Below, in pieces: positions 1 through 11,425 of a stretch of 64,000 nucleotides of DNA (position 1 is the stretch's first letter; each line of letters starts with the position of its first letter). A program made the translations under genes and the position numbers. The notes under the pieces are model-generated. The model was given only the letters and a program-made list of their open reading frames with translations, made no database searches and was not told the origin of the DNA. This stretch comes from Volutella citrinella (taxonomy: Eukaryota; Ascomycota; Sordariomycetes; Hypocreales; Nectriaceae): NCBI GenBank assembly GCA_034401135.1, contig JAWZSP010000001.1, forward strand, positions 3,968,001 to 4,032,000, in the 5' to 3' direction.

Positions 1-523
1 TCACATGTCTCTGAGAAGTCTATCATTTCTTTTAAGTACTCGCATTGACTTCACTACGACTATCATCTGGTGCCCGCCCAGCCGTGTTGCGTTTTGATGT
101 CTGAGGCGAGTGAACGCCATCCCCCTGTGGCGCACATCTTTCATATTTCACAGCTAGGATCAGAGCACTATTTCCAGCGCACAATACATCATTATCAGTA
201 TAGCCAAGGCTTTCTTCACCATCTCCACGCACTTGAGACTCGACATTTGACCAGCTTCGATTGCGTCGGACGTCGGCGAGAATTCCATTCATAGCAAGGG
301 CGTAGCCACATAAAACCTAAGCTTCAGCTTCGCAACCGGCCGACAGCGATTTTCTAATTATAAAATAAGCTAGGTAGTGACATCCGTCTATGTTGTTTCA
401 ATCCCCTCTACACATGGTGGCCCCGGCCCGGGATCCAATGATCACGTACTCCTATGCAACCACTGACATCGCGCCTCGGTTTGAACTCACCTTGCAGGGA
501 TCGTCTTGATCACTAGGAAGCCA
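1..523. other. intergenic, left edge
   Basis: Only short overlapping open frames occur here, none with a recognisable motif or codon bias. It holds the 3' flank of the minus-strand SNF2 gene and runs off the window. I see no gene in it. Confidence 0.6.
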
Positions 524-3500
524 TCATTCCTCATCCGATTCAACTGTAAATCGGACTCGTCTTGCGGGACGCGTGGCCAAGGTCTGCCTGGGTGGTAACG
601 CGTCCTCCACAAAGGTCACCCTTTGGCCTCCTCGACCGTCCACACTTACCTCGCGTTCTCTCTTTAGCTGATTGGTCGCCTCATCAGAATTGAAGGGTCC
701 CAGTTTGCCATTTTTGTCCTTGCTTTTAGGGGAATCATCTAGTACCAGCCCATCGTCCGGATGCAATGTTCGACCGAATCCTCGGCCGAACAAAAGCTGC
801 CCCGCGTGAAGCGGCGTCATTTGGCTTGCGTTATCGGTTTGCTCGGCAGGCAAGGGGATGATCCGCGCATTTTTGATCCATTCATAAATTGGTCGGATAT
901 CCAAGATCGATTTTGCTTGTCGATGCTCGGCTTGCGTCATGTGCCTCTTTCGTTCCAGAATAATCTCTTCGATGCTATTTTTCAAGACCAACGTCTCCAC
1001 CGAGACTGGTTTTTGTTGGCTAATCCGGCGAACTCGGCCTATGGCTTGTGCCTCGACTTGGGGGTTGAGCACAGGGTTGATAAAGTAGATCCTTGATGCC
1101 TCTCTCATGTCCAAGCCGAAAGCGGCTTGGGAAATGTCCATCAAGAGTACCCTATACACGGTTAGATGACGCTCCTTGCCACAACCTGGTGAAAATCACC
1201 TGAAGACGGCGTTATAGTGAAACGTATTCACATAGTGAGCTCTCCTTTCTGTTGAAAGGCCTTTGGCATAGATTAGATGCTGGATTTGCAGCTGAAAAGG
1301 ATTAGCACCAGCCACCTTCGTCGTGCACAGATATACCAATTGACTTACGACGTCCAGCATCCCAGATAGATACCATGCGGTGTTTTCGTTTTCGTAGAAG
1401 ATGATGATCTTCTCATCGTCTTGGTACTTAATGATGCTATCGATGAGATAAGACATCTTTGACGAAACGGTCGAGACAATCTTGGCCGAGTCCAAGGGCC
1501 CCAGAAAGATGTCCGCAGAAACCATGGCACTGTGCCCGATATCGTTTGCACCATGTGACCGTGGCTTTCTGGTAGTGCTATCCCCTAATCGAGTGTTTCC
1601 AGCCAGTGTTTGGGTTGCTCTCTGTCTTGATGGCGATTCGGCAGCGTGGGTTTGATGTTCTCTCTGCAGCATGCGATCTCTTTCATTGACCCCAGCCTCT
1701 ACCAGTTGGCCGTTCAGCAGTGAGTTGAGTTGATCTGGCTTGGCTGCGGACTTGTAGATCAGCTTTTGCATTGCGAGAAGCATGCTTGCAGAGCTGCAAG
1801 TGGATTCCACTTCTTTGCCATCCAGAGACCATGCATGTCCTATTGAGCCCGTCAATCCTTCAACCATGACCGGCATTTCATGAAACGTGTTGCTCATGCT
1901 TCTGAGGTCATTTCCAAGCGCGAGCTGTCCCATTACAATAGCTTCTTCAAGCAATTTCTGGTCATCGGCATTGATCGGTACCTTTTTTGCCTGCAAAAAG
2001 TCCTTGGCCGTCTGCACTGCTTTGGCAATTTCTTCAGTGTCGAAGAAGGAGCCCCCAAAGAAACTCGCCTGCTTGAGATTTTGCACAATTTGCAACAAGC
2101 TCCGTCGCTGCTTGGGGTGGAAGAAGTAATCCATATCCGTTCTTTGCGACTGAACCGAGTTGAAGATAATCATCATGGAGAAGAGGTTGAGGGATAGTTG
2201 GTCTTGGTAAGATCCGTCAAGCACGACAACTTTTTCGTCAACTGGCGGTAAGAGGTCGCCAACTTCGGACAGCTGGTGGCGGATTATGAGGGAGCTTAGT
2301 GTCGACCTTAAAACCTCCCAGCGGCCCTGACTCTTCGGGTTGTGTTTTGGAAGCATCAAGTAGACGGTCCAATCGGCTAGCGTGTCCCCGGCCTCTGCCA
2401 TGGTATTTGCCCAAGGTCTTGCTCTCAGATACAGAGCAGCAATCGATCCAATTCGCTCCAAATCTTTCTTCTCCATTTCAACTGAGATCTCATTGACGCT
2501 TTTGTTGCTTGTATTGGGTGGTTGGTCTGTTTGGTGGCTGAGCACCGGAGCAGATTTATCCATCTGAACACCAAATAAGCCGTGAGAAGGCGTTCCAGTC
2601 ACGATCCAGCGCGAGGTGAAGTGTAGCTGATCAAGGCCCATCAGAAGGCTGCTCTTGTTCCCAATTTTCGAGTTTCCTAGTTTGTGACCCTCGTCGACGA
2701 TGCAGCGTTGGAAGTGAATCTGAGAGAGTGGCGACTCGTTGATTCCATCGAACTGCTTTGCAATTGACTCAAAACGACCCTGCGAGAACAGAACAAGGTC
2801 ATATTGCAGCAAAACATTCCACGCAGGCAGTTGGTCGTCCTTTGTCACAACGAGGACGTTAAGTCCATTTGTATGCTTCCTAATTTCCTGCTTCCATTGG
2901 GCAACCAGATTATTCGGCACTATCACCACGCTCCCAGAACTTAAATATATTTTTTTCGGAGGTGCAGCATGGGAAGCAGGGTGGCGTCCTACCCGGCGAG
3001 GCTCAGGGGCAGGTAGGAGATAAAATCCATGGTTGCGGTTCAAGGCGTCAATGCAATGAGTGAATTCCTCATCAAGTTGTGCTTTGTAGATGTCGAAGTA
3101 AGGCTTCCAAGGGACAGCGTGTCTTGTCGCACAAGCAGCAGCCATATCGGCCAGTGAGGCGATTGTTTTGCGCACCGGTACGTCGCCAGAGCCGTAAATG
3201 TCTGGTGGTCGAGTGGGAAGTCGTTTGGTAGCAAGAACAAGCGCCAGGCAGATGATGGTCTTACCAGACCCCATCTCTTCGGCAAGAATACCACCTGAGA
3301 TGCCATCATAGTAGCGCGGTCCTCGCAGAATGGTACCGCTAGCTGGGTCTGTATACCAGCTTGAGCCATTCTGGTCACGAACGTGAGTCAACCTTGGGTC
3401 CAAGATGCTTCCAGGGCAGACCTCTTTCTGCATCATGAGGGCTGCTGATCTCCTCTGATATGGGTGCAATGTGGACTGAAGTCCCGCGATTTTGCTGTCG

Positions 3501-4093
3501 AGAATGTCGTACATCACATCTCTGTAGTGAGGATCTGTAATCGAATCAGGCGTAGGATTCGGAGATGGCATGGTATTAAAGAGGCGAAGCAGTGACAATT
3601 CTTCACCAGGGTCGGCACCTGTAGCCCTGGGATCATCGTACGGCTCTGGATGGTCAATGTGACCTGAGCCTGTAGGTCCGCTCCATGCTTGGGAGGAGTA
3701 GTTCAAACGACCCAACAACTTTTGTCTAGCCTTTCTCAAAGTCGGATTTGAGCGATCAATTGTGCGCCGTTTAGCATCGTCGGGGAGTAGGTACACACGA
3801 ATGGCCCCGGTCCCAACGTCGAGGTCGGTGATTCTGAACTCAAGAGCTATCCAACCAGCCTGAAACAAGCGAATGAGTGGTTTGAAAGCCGGTGATCCAA
3901 GAAGCGCCTTCTGCAGTTCTTGTGGGAGATGGACATGATGAAGTTCGGGATAGATTGGCAGGCCACTGGACGGTGTGAGAGTTGTCCAACCCTGAAGCTC
4001 AGTACTGTCCCATGCCACTTGGCCCGAATCATATTCTTCCTTGCTAACAGGAATGATACCGGCGGGAATGAGCTGGCATCGTTGGGAATGCAT
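524..4093 (-). CDS. SNF2-family DNA-dependent ATPase/helicase
   Basis: A nuclear SNF2-type ATPase expected to remodel chromatin or protein-DNA complexes, about 1,173 aa from two exons (4093-1200 and 1151-524). The 48-bp intron has a GTGATT donor, a CTAAC branch site and a TAG acceptor, and joins the frames exactly. Walker A (EEMGSGKT) lies near residue 274 and the DEGH box near 465. The second exon carries the C-terminal helicase motif VI (QAIGRVRRISQQ). The spacing resembles the RAD5/RAD16/SHPRH branch, but no RING-type cysteine cluster is visible between the two lobes, so a ubiquitin-ligase role is not supported. The start is the first ATG of the long frame; the GTG two codons upstream is not used in fungi. 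The family is certain, the subfamily and target are not. Confidence 0.85.
1152..1199 (-). other. 48-bp spliceosomal intron in SNF2 gene
   Basis: GT...CTAAC...TAG joins the codon halves AG and G into an arginine codon and restores the helicase C-terminal frame. It shows that introns as short as 48 bp are probably used in this genome, which matters for judging the TAG codons elsewhere in the window. Confidence 0.8.
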
Positions 4094-4490
4094 TTTCACG
4101 TATCGCCAGGTTTAGGCTGATGAGAACCCTATCAGTATGATCAGGGCAAATGATGTTGCGGGGAAGGAGAGGAAAACGCAGTAGACATCTGAAAAGCAGT
4201 TGAGGAACGCATATGATAGGTTGTATAGAAAATTGGTGGCGCCGGACCGCCACCTAGCTGGGTTATATGTAGGAGTGAGATGAGGCGTTCAAAGTTGAGG
4301 TGCGCAACATGCGAAGTAGGCTGCCTGATCATACAGTGTAAATATTTATTTATACTGTATTTACCTTTGTGATTCACATACTAGTACAGTGCATTTTACT
4401 GTGCTCTTGCCTCACGTTCGTCAAAGGCAACATGCTGCCATTGTCCATTATCTTGGATCATCATGTCATTTTTTTTATGTAGTTGGGATA
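4094..4490. other. intergenic between SNF2 and UBE3D-like genes
   Basis: An AT-rich spacer with runs of T near 4470. It would hold the SNF2 promoter and the 3' end of the UBE3D-like gene, both on the minus strand. No gene is visible. Confidence 0.5.
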
Positions 4491-6030
4491 TTAAGATCCC
4501 GGTTCCCACCTGCTAAGCAGCCCAACATCCCATTCCCGAAACTTCCTCTCGCGTTCTGGCAAGAGTAACGTGCTTGCCTTCAGCGCTGCCTCGGTTGCAG
4601 AGATGGCTGACCGGGGAAGGTTGATTTCATGTACATCCGATGTCATGGACTCCACAAGTTCTATCCCTTTCTGGGTGTCAATCTTCTGATACAGGACTTT
4701 CATGGCTGTCTTGTTGCCCGCAGATGACGATGAAGAATAGACCACGTTGGGATTTAGGACCCACAAGTGCAGGTTTCTTGTTCCTTCATCAAGAAGAGAC
4801 AGCTGTGGCCCCTGTACATATGGCAGCAGGATGGATTTCGAGCAAGCAGTCTTCGATATTGTTGCTATGAGTGTTGCCGCCAAGCATTCGTCGCTCGTCG
4901 GTGCTGGGCCCGACGATAGAGTTTGGCAATTGACCAGCCATTTGAAGAGTGTCACAGATTGAGTAGGGATGCGAAAAAGCCCAACTTCCGCGTTACAACG
5001 GCCGCAAAAGACGTAGAGAAACTTCTTCGTCGAGATCTCGTCCAGTGCCAACGAACTCATATCAAGCCCAGCTTCTGTAGAAGAGGAAGAGTACTACGAA
5101 GGCGTAAGCAGGTGGTCGTCTAGCCAGGTAAGAGAAGAATCTGGCATGGTGAAATATGCATCTCATGAATCTCCAGATATCTATTTCTGTAGAAAACTGG
5201 ATGAAAGTAGGAAGCAGCGTCTTCAATCCAAAAGCAGGACCCATTCGGTTACGAAGGGTTCTAGTAGAGGTTGAACCCAGTAACTGGGTATGACAAACAT
5301 GCATTTATCTCGGGGACTTGTATCGATGGCCAAACCATTGTGGGTTGTTGCCCGACATGGTCATCTTCTTTGTCCCCAGTCGCCAATCTTACAGGGTGGC
5401 ACCAATGGCGCATGCGAACAAACGGTTGGAACTCACCAAAAGACCTTTGCAGTCGGATTCTGAGAAAAGAAATGAAGCCAAGTCGACAAAGCCGACACCA
5501 GATTGCGCGGATATCGTATTGTTGGCACCGTAGCCCTTGTTCGCCAAGGTCTCCGGATCCTCCTGGGCATGGTCGTGTGGTTTGTGGCAATGCCAGAACT
5601 CCATCATCTCAGCCCAGTTCTCGCTTGGCAGGTCTTTCCAGACACTCGCAACTGCACTTGGGACAAGCTCATTATCGCAGTTTCGGCATCCAATGCGAGA
5701 CCCGGGCGCCAAATCCAGTGAGGTCCACGGGACGGCCTGGTTCTCCAAGGAAAATGGCACGGAGTTCAGGACAGCGGACGCAACGGGTAGCCTCCATGAC
5801 AGGCTTGTCGTTCCGGTTTGTACCTGCAAGGGCGCAGACAGTCGCGCTTGAGCCGGCAGATTGGCGACCTGCTTGTTGCCCTGGTGAATTGCGCTGACTT
5901 GCCAACCATCTTGGATGATCTCGACAGATGTAGACGCGTCTGCCGCCGACGGAAGCGAGAGGACGAGAGAGAGCTGTCTTATATTTGACAGCAGCTCGAC
6001 ATAAATGAGTATTCCACTGGGATTAGACAT
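4491..6030 (-). CDS. UBE3D-like E2-binding HECT-type ubiquitin ligase, structure uncertain
   Basis: Resembles the ubiquitin-conjugating enzyme E2-binding protein family (UBE3D, HECT-like). The first exon (6030-5393, about 212 codons) has a cysteine pair (GCRNCDNEL) followed by WKDLPSENWAEMMEFWHCH, the family's Cys/Trp/His signature. The last exon (from about 5087 to 4491) contains YVFCGRCNAEVGLF, a second CxxC, and LWVLNPNVVYSSSS. Exon 1 ends at a perfect GTAAGA donor at 5392. Between 5392 and 5060 no single reading links the two parts cleanly: all three frames hold stops, and the frame of the last exon carries a TAG at about 5097 just upstream of clearly coding codons. Either there are one or two small introns I could not fix, or the gene carries a nonsense codon. 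Its start is 299 bp from the divergent questin-like gene. Family call fairly firm, integrity unknown. Confidence 0.6.
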
Positions 6031-6329
6031 TTCGCCGCGTCCATCAGCAGTTTGAGCCTGGGTCCGTTCACCTCCGAGCAGACAGACAGACCTCGAGAGT
6101 CTGATGCATCAAGAGGCAGGAATGAACTTGTGGCGATTCACGTGGCCGACTTTGTAGCTGTGGCTGGGATTTTTCACTGTGGCTTGTGTTGTGTTGGCGG
6201 TTCACCCCGCCAATTTTTGCCCCCGTCGGTCCCCAACGGAACGGAACCACCTTTTTAGTTGGTGTCATGATGAGCCGACCCGTATGTGCGAGGTAACCTT
6301 CACCTTTCATCACCATCAGCTCTCCCAAA
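6031..6329. promoter_or_regulatory. divergent promoter region
   Basis: 299 bp separate the start codons of the UBE3D-like gene (minus) and the questin oxidase-like gene (plus), so both promoters must share it. A CT-rich leader with CACC/CATC runs precedes the plus-strand ATG at 6330. No regulator site stands out. Confidence 0.5.
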
Positions 6330-7672
6330 ATGGCTGGTATCTTATCTTACGTCCCTGTCGTAAACCGGCTACTAGGCTCCGGCTCAGCGCACGCTGAAAT
6401 CAAGCTGCCCGCCGTCGAGGTTCACAAGATTGAGCTTAACCCAGAGAGGCAAGCTCGACGCCTCAAGTATTTGCTGAAGGCCAACCATGCCAACTACGCC
6501 ATCCTCTACCACAACCTCCAATACGATAACCACAATGCACATATCCTAATTTCAGCATATTTGCTTGGTGCCACCGCCGAGCAGCTAACCCAGATCTACG
6601 ACAAGCAGGTCGTTGAATTAGAACCATGGAGGCCATCTCCTGCCGAAGTTACCGAGGACGACTGGCGTAGCTTTCTCGGCGACAAGCCATACCAACGAGG
6701 TTTTATCGATTTTTTTGAGGATCAACTTGCTATGCGCTTCTCGTACAAATGGCAACCAGTGGTAGAGGAATACCTCTATTCTGGGAAGAATCCCCTCGTC
6801 AATGGTCTCATTGGCGGCCGTAAGAATTGCCCCGCCACTTGTTTCGCGGACCATGCCTTGCTAATTCAATTTGTAGTTGGCCATCCTCTCATTCACCTAG
6901 CCTATGCATATGAAGTGGATTCAAAGGAAATTGCCGTGGAAGGCCTCGCCTTGGCTTGTGTACAGTACAACTTTTTGCACAAGTATCTGGACAACAGCTC
7001 CTACACCCGACCCTCACCCTTCACCTCTGCATCTCCTCTTCAGCTACTCATCAAGCTTTCCGGAGATGATCGCTTCGCTAGTGGTCCGAAAGACTTGGAC
7101 TGGGACAATCTCGAACAGTTGTTTGACGATCACGAAGATGCCATCATGGAGTACTGGAACGCCTGGGAGCTCAACGACCCAAAGGCTCAATTCGAGCTGT
7201 CACAACAGGCTGCGGTTGCTCTTCTGGTTGCCACAGTTCGCCCTGGAACTCATGCGTATAATTTCTACCTTGTCCACCTTCTCACTACCAGCAATGCAAT
7301 TAGGGTCCTGTTGCCGTTTGTGCCGGTCAAGTACCACATCGCTTTGGTTCGTCAGTGGTGGCTATTGGTCCTGGGCATCTTCATTCTCAAGGGACGACCA
7401 CTTCCTGACCCTGACAACGTCACCTCCGAGCTAAAAGGCAGGGAATGGGCTTATGTGGAAGACCGAGCACTGAACTCGCCTTGGTCGGCAGATGCACATT
7501 ACGTCAAAGGTACGTGACCTCGTTGCACTCCATTTGAAAGGATCATCGGAATAACAAAGTAAAAGCTATACGCTCAATGAAGGACGCTGCGCGAACATGG
7601 GGGGATGTGCAGAACAGATACATACTATCCGCATTGACATTTGTGGACAACTTTGAAGGCTGGGTCTTTTAG
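6330..7672 (+). CDS. questin oxidase-like protein
   Basis: A 428-aa protein from two exons (6330-7509 and 7566-7672). The 56-bp intron has a GTACGT donor and an AATAAC branch site, and the short second exon restores frame and ends in DNFEGWVF. It looks like the questin oxidase-like family (DUF4243), whose characterised members open anthraquinone rings by Baeyer-Villiger-type oxidation in fungal polyketide pathways; most members have no known substrate. Supporting stretches are KANHANYAILYHNLQYDNH near residue 50 and GHPLIHLAYAYEVDSKEIA near 190. No polyketide synthase or other secondary-metabolite gene is nearby, so a pathway cannot be assigned. The length is typical of the family. Confidence 0.75.
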
Positions 7673-8202
7673 GTTTTTTTAGTAGCTGTTACTCACAAAA
7701 GTATGCTTCAAGGCGATACGAAGTCGAGGCCGAGGGTCGTGTCTTTGAGGTGCTGGCTGATGTGCCAACCGTTGATGACTGCTAACAAGATGATTTCACG
7801 GGGCTTTTATTTACCGGGGCTGTAGGATGAATCAAATAGTGTAATCGAAAGGCGAGAAGCCAAGCCATGCCAACCATCCGTTTCATATTTACATGCTTCA
7901 TCGGATCCTTTGCACTGAACGTCCTAAGGCACGACGAGGACTGCTGTGTAAGTACTACTACTAGTACTAACCTGCTAACAATCGTATTCGTGGTGGTAGA
8001 CAGCTGAGCGTGGGCTGGTGCACAGTGCGTGGGTTGCCGGCACTGTCTTTGGACCGTTATTGTCAAAGCTACACTACGCGTCGTGAAGCTACGGACTGAT
8101 CATCATCTCCCATTCAGCATCGCCAGTACCGACTTTCAGGGAGGAAGCGCGCCAGAAAGGAATGCATGGCATCCCTAAGCTGCAGATGCCACTCTTTCGT
8201 TG
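7673..8202. other. intergenic upstream of Rad17
   Basis: Contains the 3' flank of the questin-like gene and the Rad17 promoter. Minus-strand open frames here show no family feature and lie in low-complexity CAC-rich sequence. I see no gene. Confidence 0.5.
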
Positions 8203-10779
8203 ATGGCTCCGCCCGCGAAGCGCCGGCGGCGGAATGTCGCTGACGCCTCTGACGACGACGACGACGATAAACCCCCTCCAGCTAATACGCTATCCAACTT
8301 CCTCCTGTCGTCGCCCAGCTCACCAGCCAAGGCCAGAGCCCCGACGGCATCCCCGAGCCCGACGAAAAAAAGGACCGGAACCCTTTCCACGAACGGCGCA
8401 GGCGGTCTACCACGTCGAGGCCAGCCATCGAAGAACGGGTCGAGCCCCAGTCCGAAGAAAACGAAAGATGCGAGCAAAGGCGACGAGAGGGGAAAATCTG
8501 CCGACCTGAAGACGTTGTTTTCAAAGCAGGCTCAAAAGGCTTCCAAGACAGGAAATGGTGTAGAGAGGAGAATATCTCCACTGGAAGATATCGTTAGCGA
8601 TCCTCTCTCCGAAGACGACGAGATCTCAGAGCTCAAGGCCAGTTCTTCAAGCCTGGTGGGCCAGCATGCGCGGAAGAGACTCCGGGATGGGACCCAACTG
8701 GGTTCATCTGACGCGCCAATCGCAACACATCGGTTTCTGAAGCCGCCCCGGCCTGCACATCTGTCAGGGCTGAACGACGATGAACGGCCATGGTCAGAAC
8801 GGTTTGGCCCACGCAACCTCGAGGAGCTCGCCGTCCACAAGAAGAAGGTATCAGATGTTCGAAGGTGGCTGGAGGATGTCATCGCAGGCCGCATGAGGCA
8901 ACGCATACTCATCCTCAAAGGCGCTGCTGGGTCGGGGAAGACAACCACTGTGCGACTGCTCGCTTCGGAGATAGGCTGCGAGCTCTTGGAGTGGCGGAAT
9001 CCAACTGGGAACGCGGGTACTGGTTTTGTCTCCGCCTCTGCTCAGTTCGAAGATTTCCTTGGGCGGGGTGGAAAGTTTTGTGCTCTCGACACGAGGAGTG
9101 GTGCGCCAGAAAGCTTGGCAAACAGCAATTCAAGATCACAGCCAAAGCGATTGATTCTCGTCGAAGAGTTTCCGAACACGTTCTCTAAGTCGTCTTCGAC
9201 TTTGAACTCGTTCCGGACCGCGATCCTGCGATATCTTGCTGCAAACACACCTTCGCTGTCCGTCTTTGGCCGCCATCCATCGACAACACCCATCACCCCA
9301 ATCGTCATGATCATATCGGAGACTCTGTTGACCACAACATCAGCTTCCGCGGATAGCTTTACAGCCCACAGGCTGCTGGGTCCAGAAATTCTGCGGCACC
9401 CTGGAATCGGCATGATTGAGTTCAATGCCATAGCGCCTACGCTTCTAGCAAAGGCTCTGGAGCTCGTCGTTCAGAAAGAGGCCAGGAAGTCGGGTCGAAG
9501 GAAGACACCGGGGCCAATCGTCCTCAGGCGACTGGGCGAAATCGGAGACATTCGAAATGCCATCTCCTCGCTTGAATTTCTCTGCCTGAAGGGCGATCAG
9601 GAAGCGGATTGGGGCGCCAAGGTAGCCTTTACGAAGCAAAAGAAGGGCGTAAAAGACGGAATCAAGCTCACGCAGGGAGAGGCAGACACTCTAGAGCTCA
9701 TCAGTCAGCGCGAAGCCAGCCTGGGAATATTCCATGCCGTGGGGAAGGTGGTGTATAATAAGCGCGACGATGTCGCACCCAGAAACGATACGGTCGAGCA
9801 GCTGCCGGCCTTCATATCACAGCACGCGCGAGGGAAGCGGTCTCAGGTGGCCGTGGACGCACTCATCGACGAAACCGGGACGGATACGCCGACATTTATT
9901 TCAGCTCTCCACGAAAACTACCTTCCTTCGTGTGAGAGCTCAGACCCAATGGACCTCTCGACGCCAATGGACTATGTCAACGAGTGCATCGAGTACCTGT
10001 CACAGAGCGACCTCCTCTCCGCATCGTCGGATGTCTTCTTTGGTGGCGGGAGGGGCTTCGCCGGACGGGGATCTGGCAGCCAGCTTCTGCGGCAGGATGA
10101 AATGACTTTCCAGGTTGCAGTGCGCGGCATGCTCTTTTCGCTGCCCAACCCAGTGAAGCGAAAGACTAGCACAATGGCCAAGGGCAGCGATGCGTTCAAA
10201 ATGTTTTATCCCACGAGCCTCAAACTTTGGCGAGCGAGGGAAGAACTGGAGGGTCTGGTGGATTTGTGGTCGTCCAAGTTACTGAAGGGCGAGGACAACG
10301 CTCTCACCAAGAATCTCACAGATGGCGCATCTGCGTTCCGCAAACCACAGCAAACCGTCGAGGACATGTCTTGGATGCAGCGTCAGCAGCAGGCTCGCGC
10401 CGCCACCATGGCGTCGAAAAAGCAGGACGTGCCGGCCACTGATGAGAGCGCGCCTCTACTGTCCCTAGGGAGCGCCGCCCGTCGCGAAATGCTTCTGGAG
10501 CGGTTGCCATATATGGCGCAGATTGCACGCGCCCGTAAGACATCGTCGACATCGTTCCGGCTCAAGGACCTGGAGAAGGTGGTTTCCTTTCGCGGGATCG
10601 CGTCGCCCGATGAGGAGGCTGATGACGCCGAAGAGCCGGAGTCGGGCGAGACGTGGGCTACTGACAAGCCCAGCGAGGACGCCAGCCCACGCAAGAAGAG
10701 CGCGGCGATTCGCTCCGGCGGCGTGTCTAGCCTGCTCGCGCAGAAGCTCGTCCTGAGTGACGATGATATCGAAGACTGA
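8203..10779 (+). CDS. rad17: checkpoint clamp-loader subunit Rad17 (Rad24 in budding yeast)
   Basis: A single exon coding 858 aa. Rad17 replaces Rfc1 in an RFC-like complex that loads the 9-1-1 clamp at damaged DNA and activates the checkpoint kinases in the nucleus. Visible are a basic, acidic N-terminus (RRRRNVADASDDDDDD), a long disordered region, the entry motif PWSERFGPRNLEELAVHKKK near 200, Walker A (GAAGSGKTT) near 241 followed by CELLEWRNPTGN, and a Walker B-like RLILVEEFPNTF near 317. VEEF in place of the DE-type box matches the degenerate Walker B of this subfamily. The tail is acidic (LVLSDDDIED). The start is the ATG just after an out-of-use TTG. Length is within the fungal range. 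Confidence 0.88.
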   Translation: MAPPAKRRRRNVADASDDDDDDKPPPANTLSNFLLSSPSSPAKARAPTASPSPTKKRTGTLSTNGAGGLPRRGQPSKNGSSPSPKKTKDASKGDERGKSADLKTLFSKQAQKASKTGNGVERRISPLEDIVSDPLSEDDEISELKASSSSLVGQHARKRLRDGTQLGSSDAPIATHRFLKPPRPAHLSGLNDDERPWSERFGPRNLEELAVHKKKVSDVRRWLEDVIAGRMRQRILILKGAAGSGKTTTVRLLASEIGCELLEWRNPTGNAGTGFVSASAQFEDFLGRGGKFCALDTRSGAPESLANSNSRSQPKRLILVEEFPNTFSKSSSTLNSFRTAILRYLAANTPSLSVFGRHPSTTPITPIVMIISETLLTTTSASADSFTAHRLLGPEILRHPGIGMIEFNAIAPTLLAKALELVVQKEARKSGRRKTPGPIVLRRLGEIGDIRNAISSLEFLCLKGDQEADWGAKVAFTKQKKGVKDGIKLTQGEADTLELISQREASLGIFHAVGKVVYNKRDDVAPRNDTVEQLPAFISQHARGKRSQVAVDALIDETGTDTPTFISALHENYLPSCESSDPMDLSTPMDYVNECIEYLSQSDLLSASSDVFFGGGRGFAGRGSGSQLLRQDEMTFQVAVRGMLFSLPNPVKRKTSTMAKGSDAFKMFYPTSLKLWRAREELEGLVDLWSSKLLKGEDNALTKNLTDGASAFRKPQQTVEDMSWMQRQQQARAATMASKKQDVPATDESAPLLSLGSAARREMLLERLPYMAQIARARKTSSTSFRLKDLEKVVSFRGIASPDEEADDAEEPESGETWATDKPSEDASPRKKSAAIRSGGVSSLLAQKLVLSDDDIED

Positions 10780-11425
10780 GGCTAGTGTACATGGGGTGGC
10801 GGGCGTTGGGTTAAATATATTGCAAAATGGCGAAAGGTCACCATATGCGATGGGGTTTGATTCGAGTTTCTCTTTTTTTCGCAAATCTGGGCTCATTAGG
10901 GTGGAGGAAGTTATGGAACATGGCATCACAGGCAGGTCATGCCTCTACACTGGCGGAGATCTGAGGGGGACATGGGATAGAGGAACAGATACACAATACG
11001 AACACATGTCACAGTAAACAGACAGTTCTTGGTTGAGTCTTCCGTGCCGTCAGTGGATTGACCCGAACCCAAATCGAAAGGCCTAAGTGCACCCGCCCTT
11101 TGTTCAACCAAAGGTTCCAGATTCCCATCACCATATTGATGTCAGCGCCCGCAGTGGGCAGCGTGTGCTGCAGCCTACGGGCGGTTTGTGGCTGGCCAGC
11201 AAGGCACACCAAGGACAACACCTGCCGCCACCATTTAGCTCCGCGCAGGCAGGCTGCCATCTTGAGCACTAACAAGGTGAGCAAACGTCCGCCGCTCGCT
11301 GGACCAGCGTTCCTCATCTCCCCTCTACCCTACAACCGACCTTCAAGCGCCTCTCCACGCCTCCGGCCTCTTCTCCTCTCGTGTCCTCAAATCGCCATAG
11401 CTCGACGGCCCCGGCCTCAGCAGCC
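10780..11425. other. intergenic, leader of SGNH hydrolase gene
   Basis: Contains the Rad17 3' flank and, at about 11310-11400, a strongly C/T-rich tract of the type that marks fungal transcription starts. No open frame with family features was found. Confidence 0.5.
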
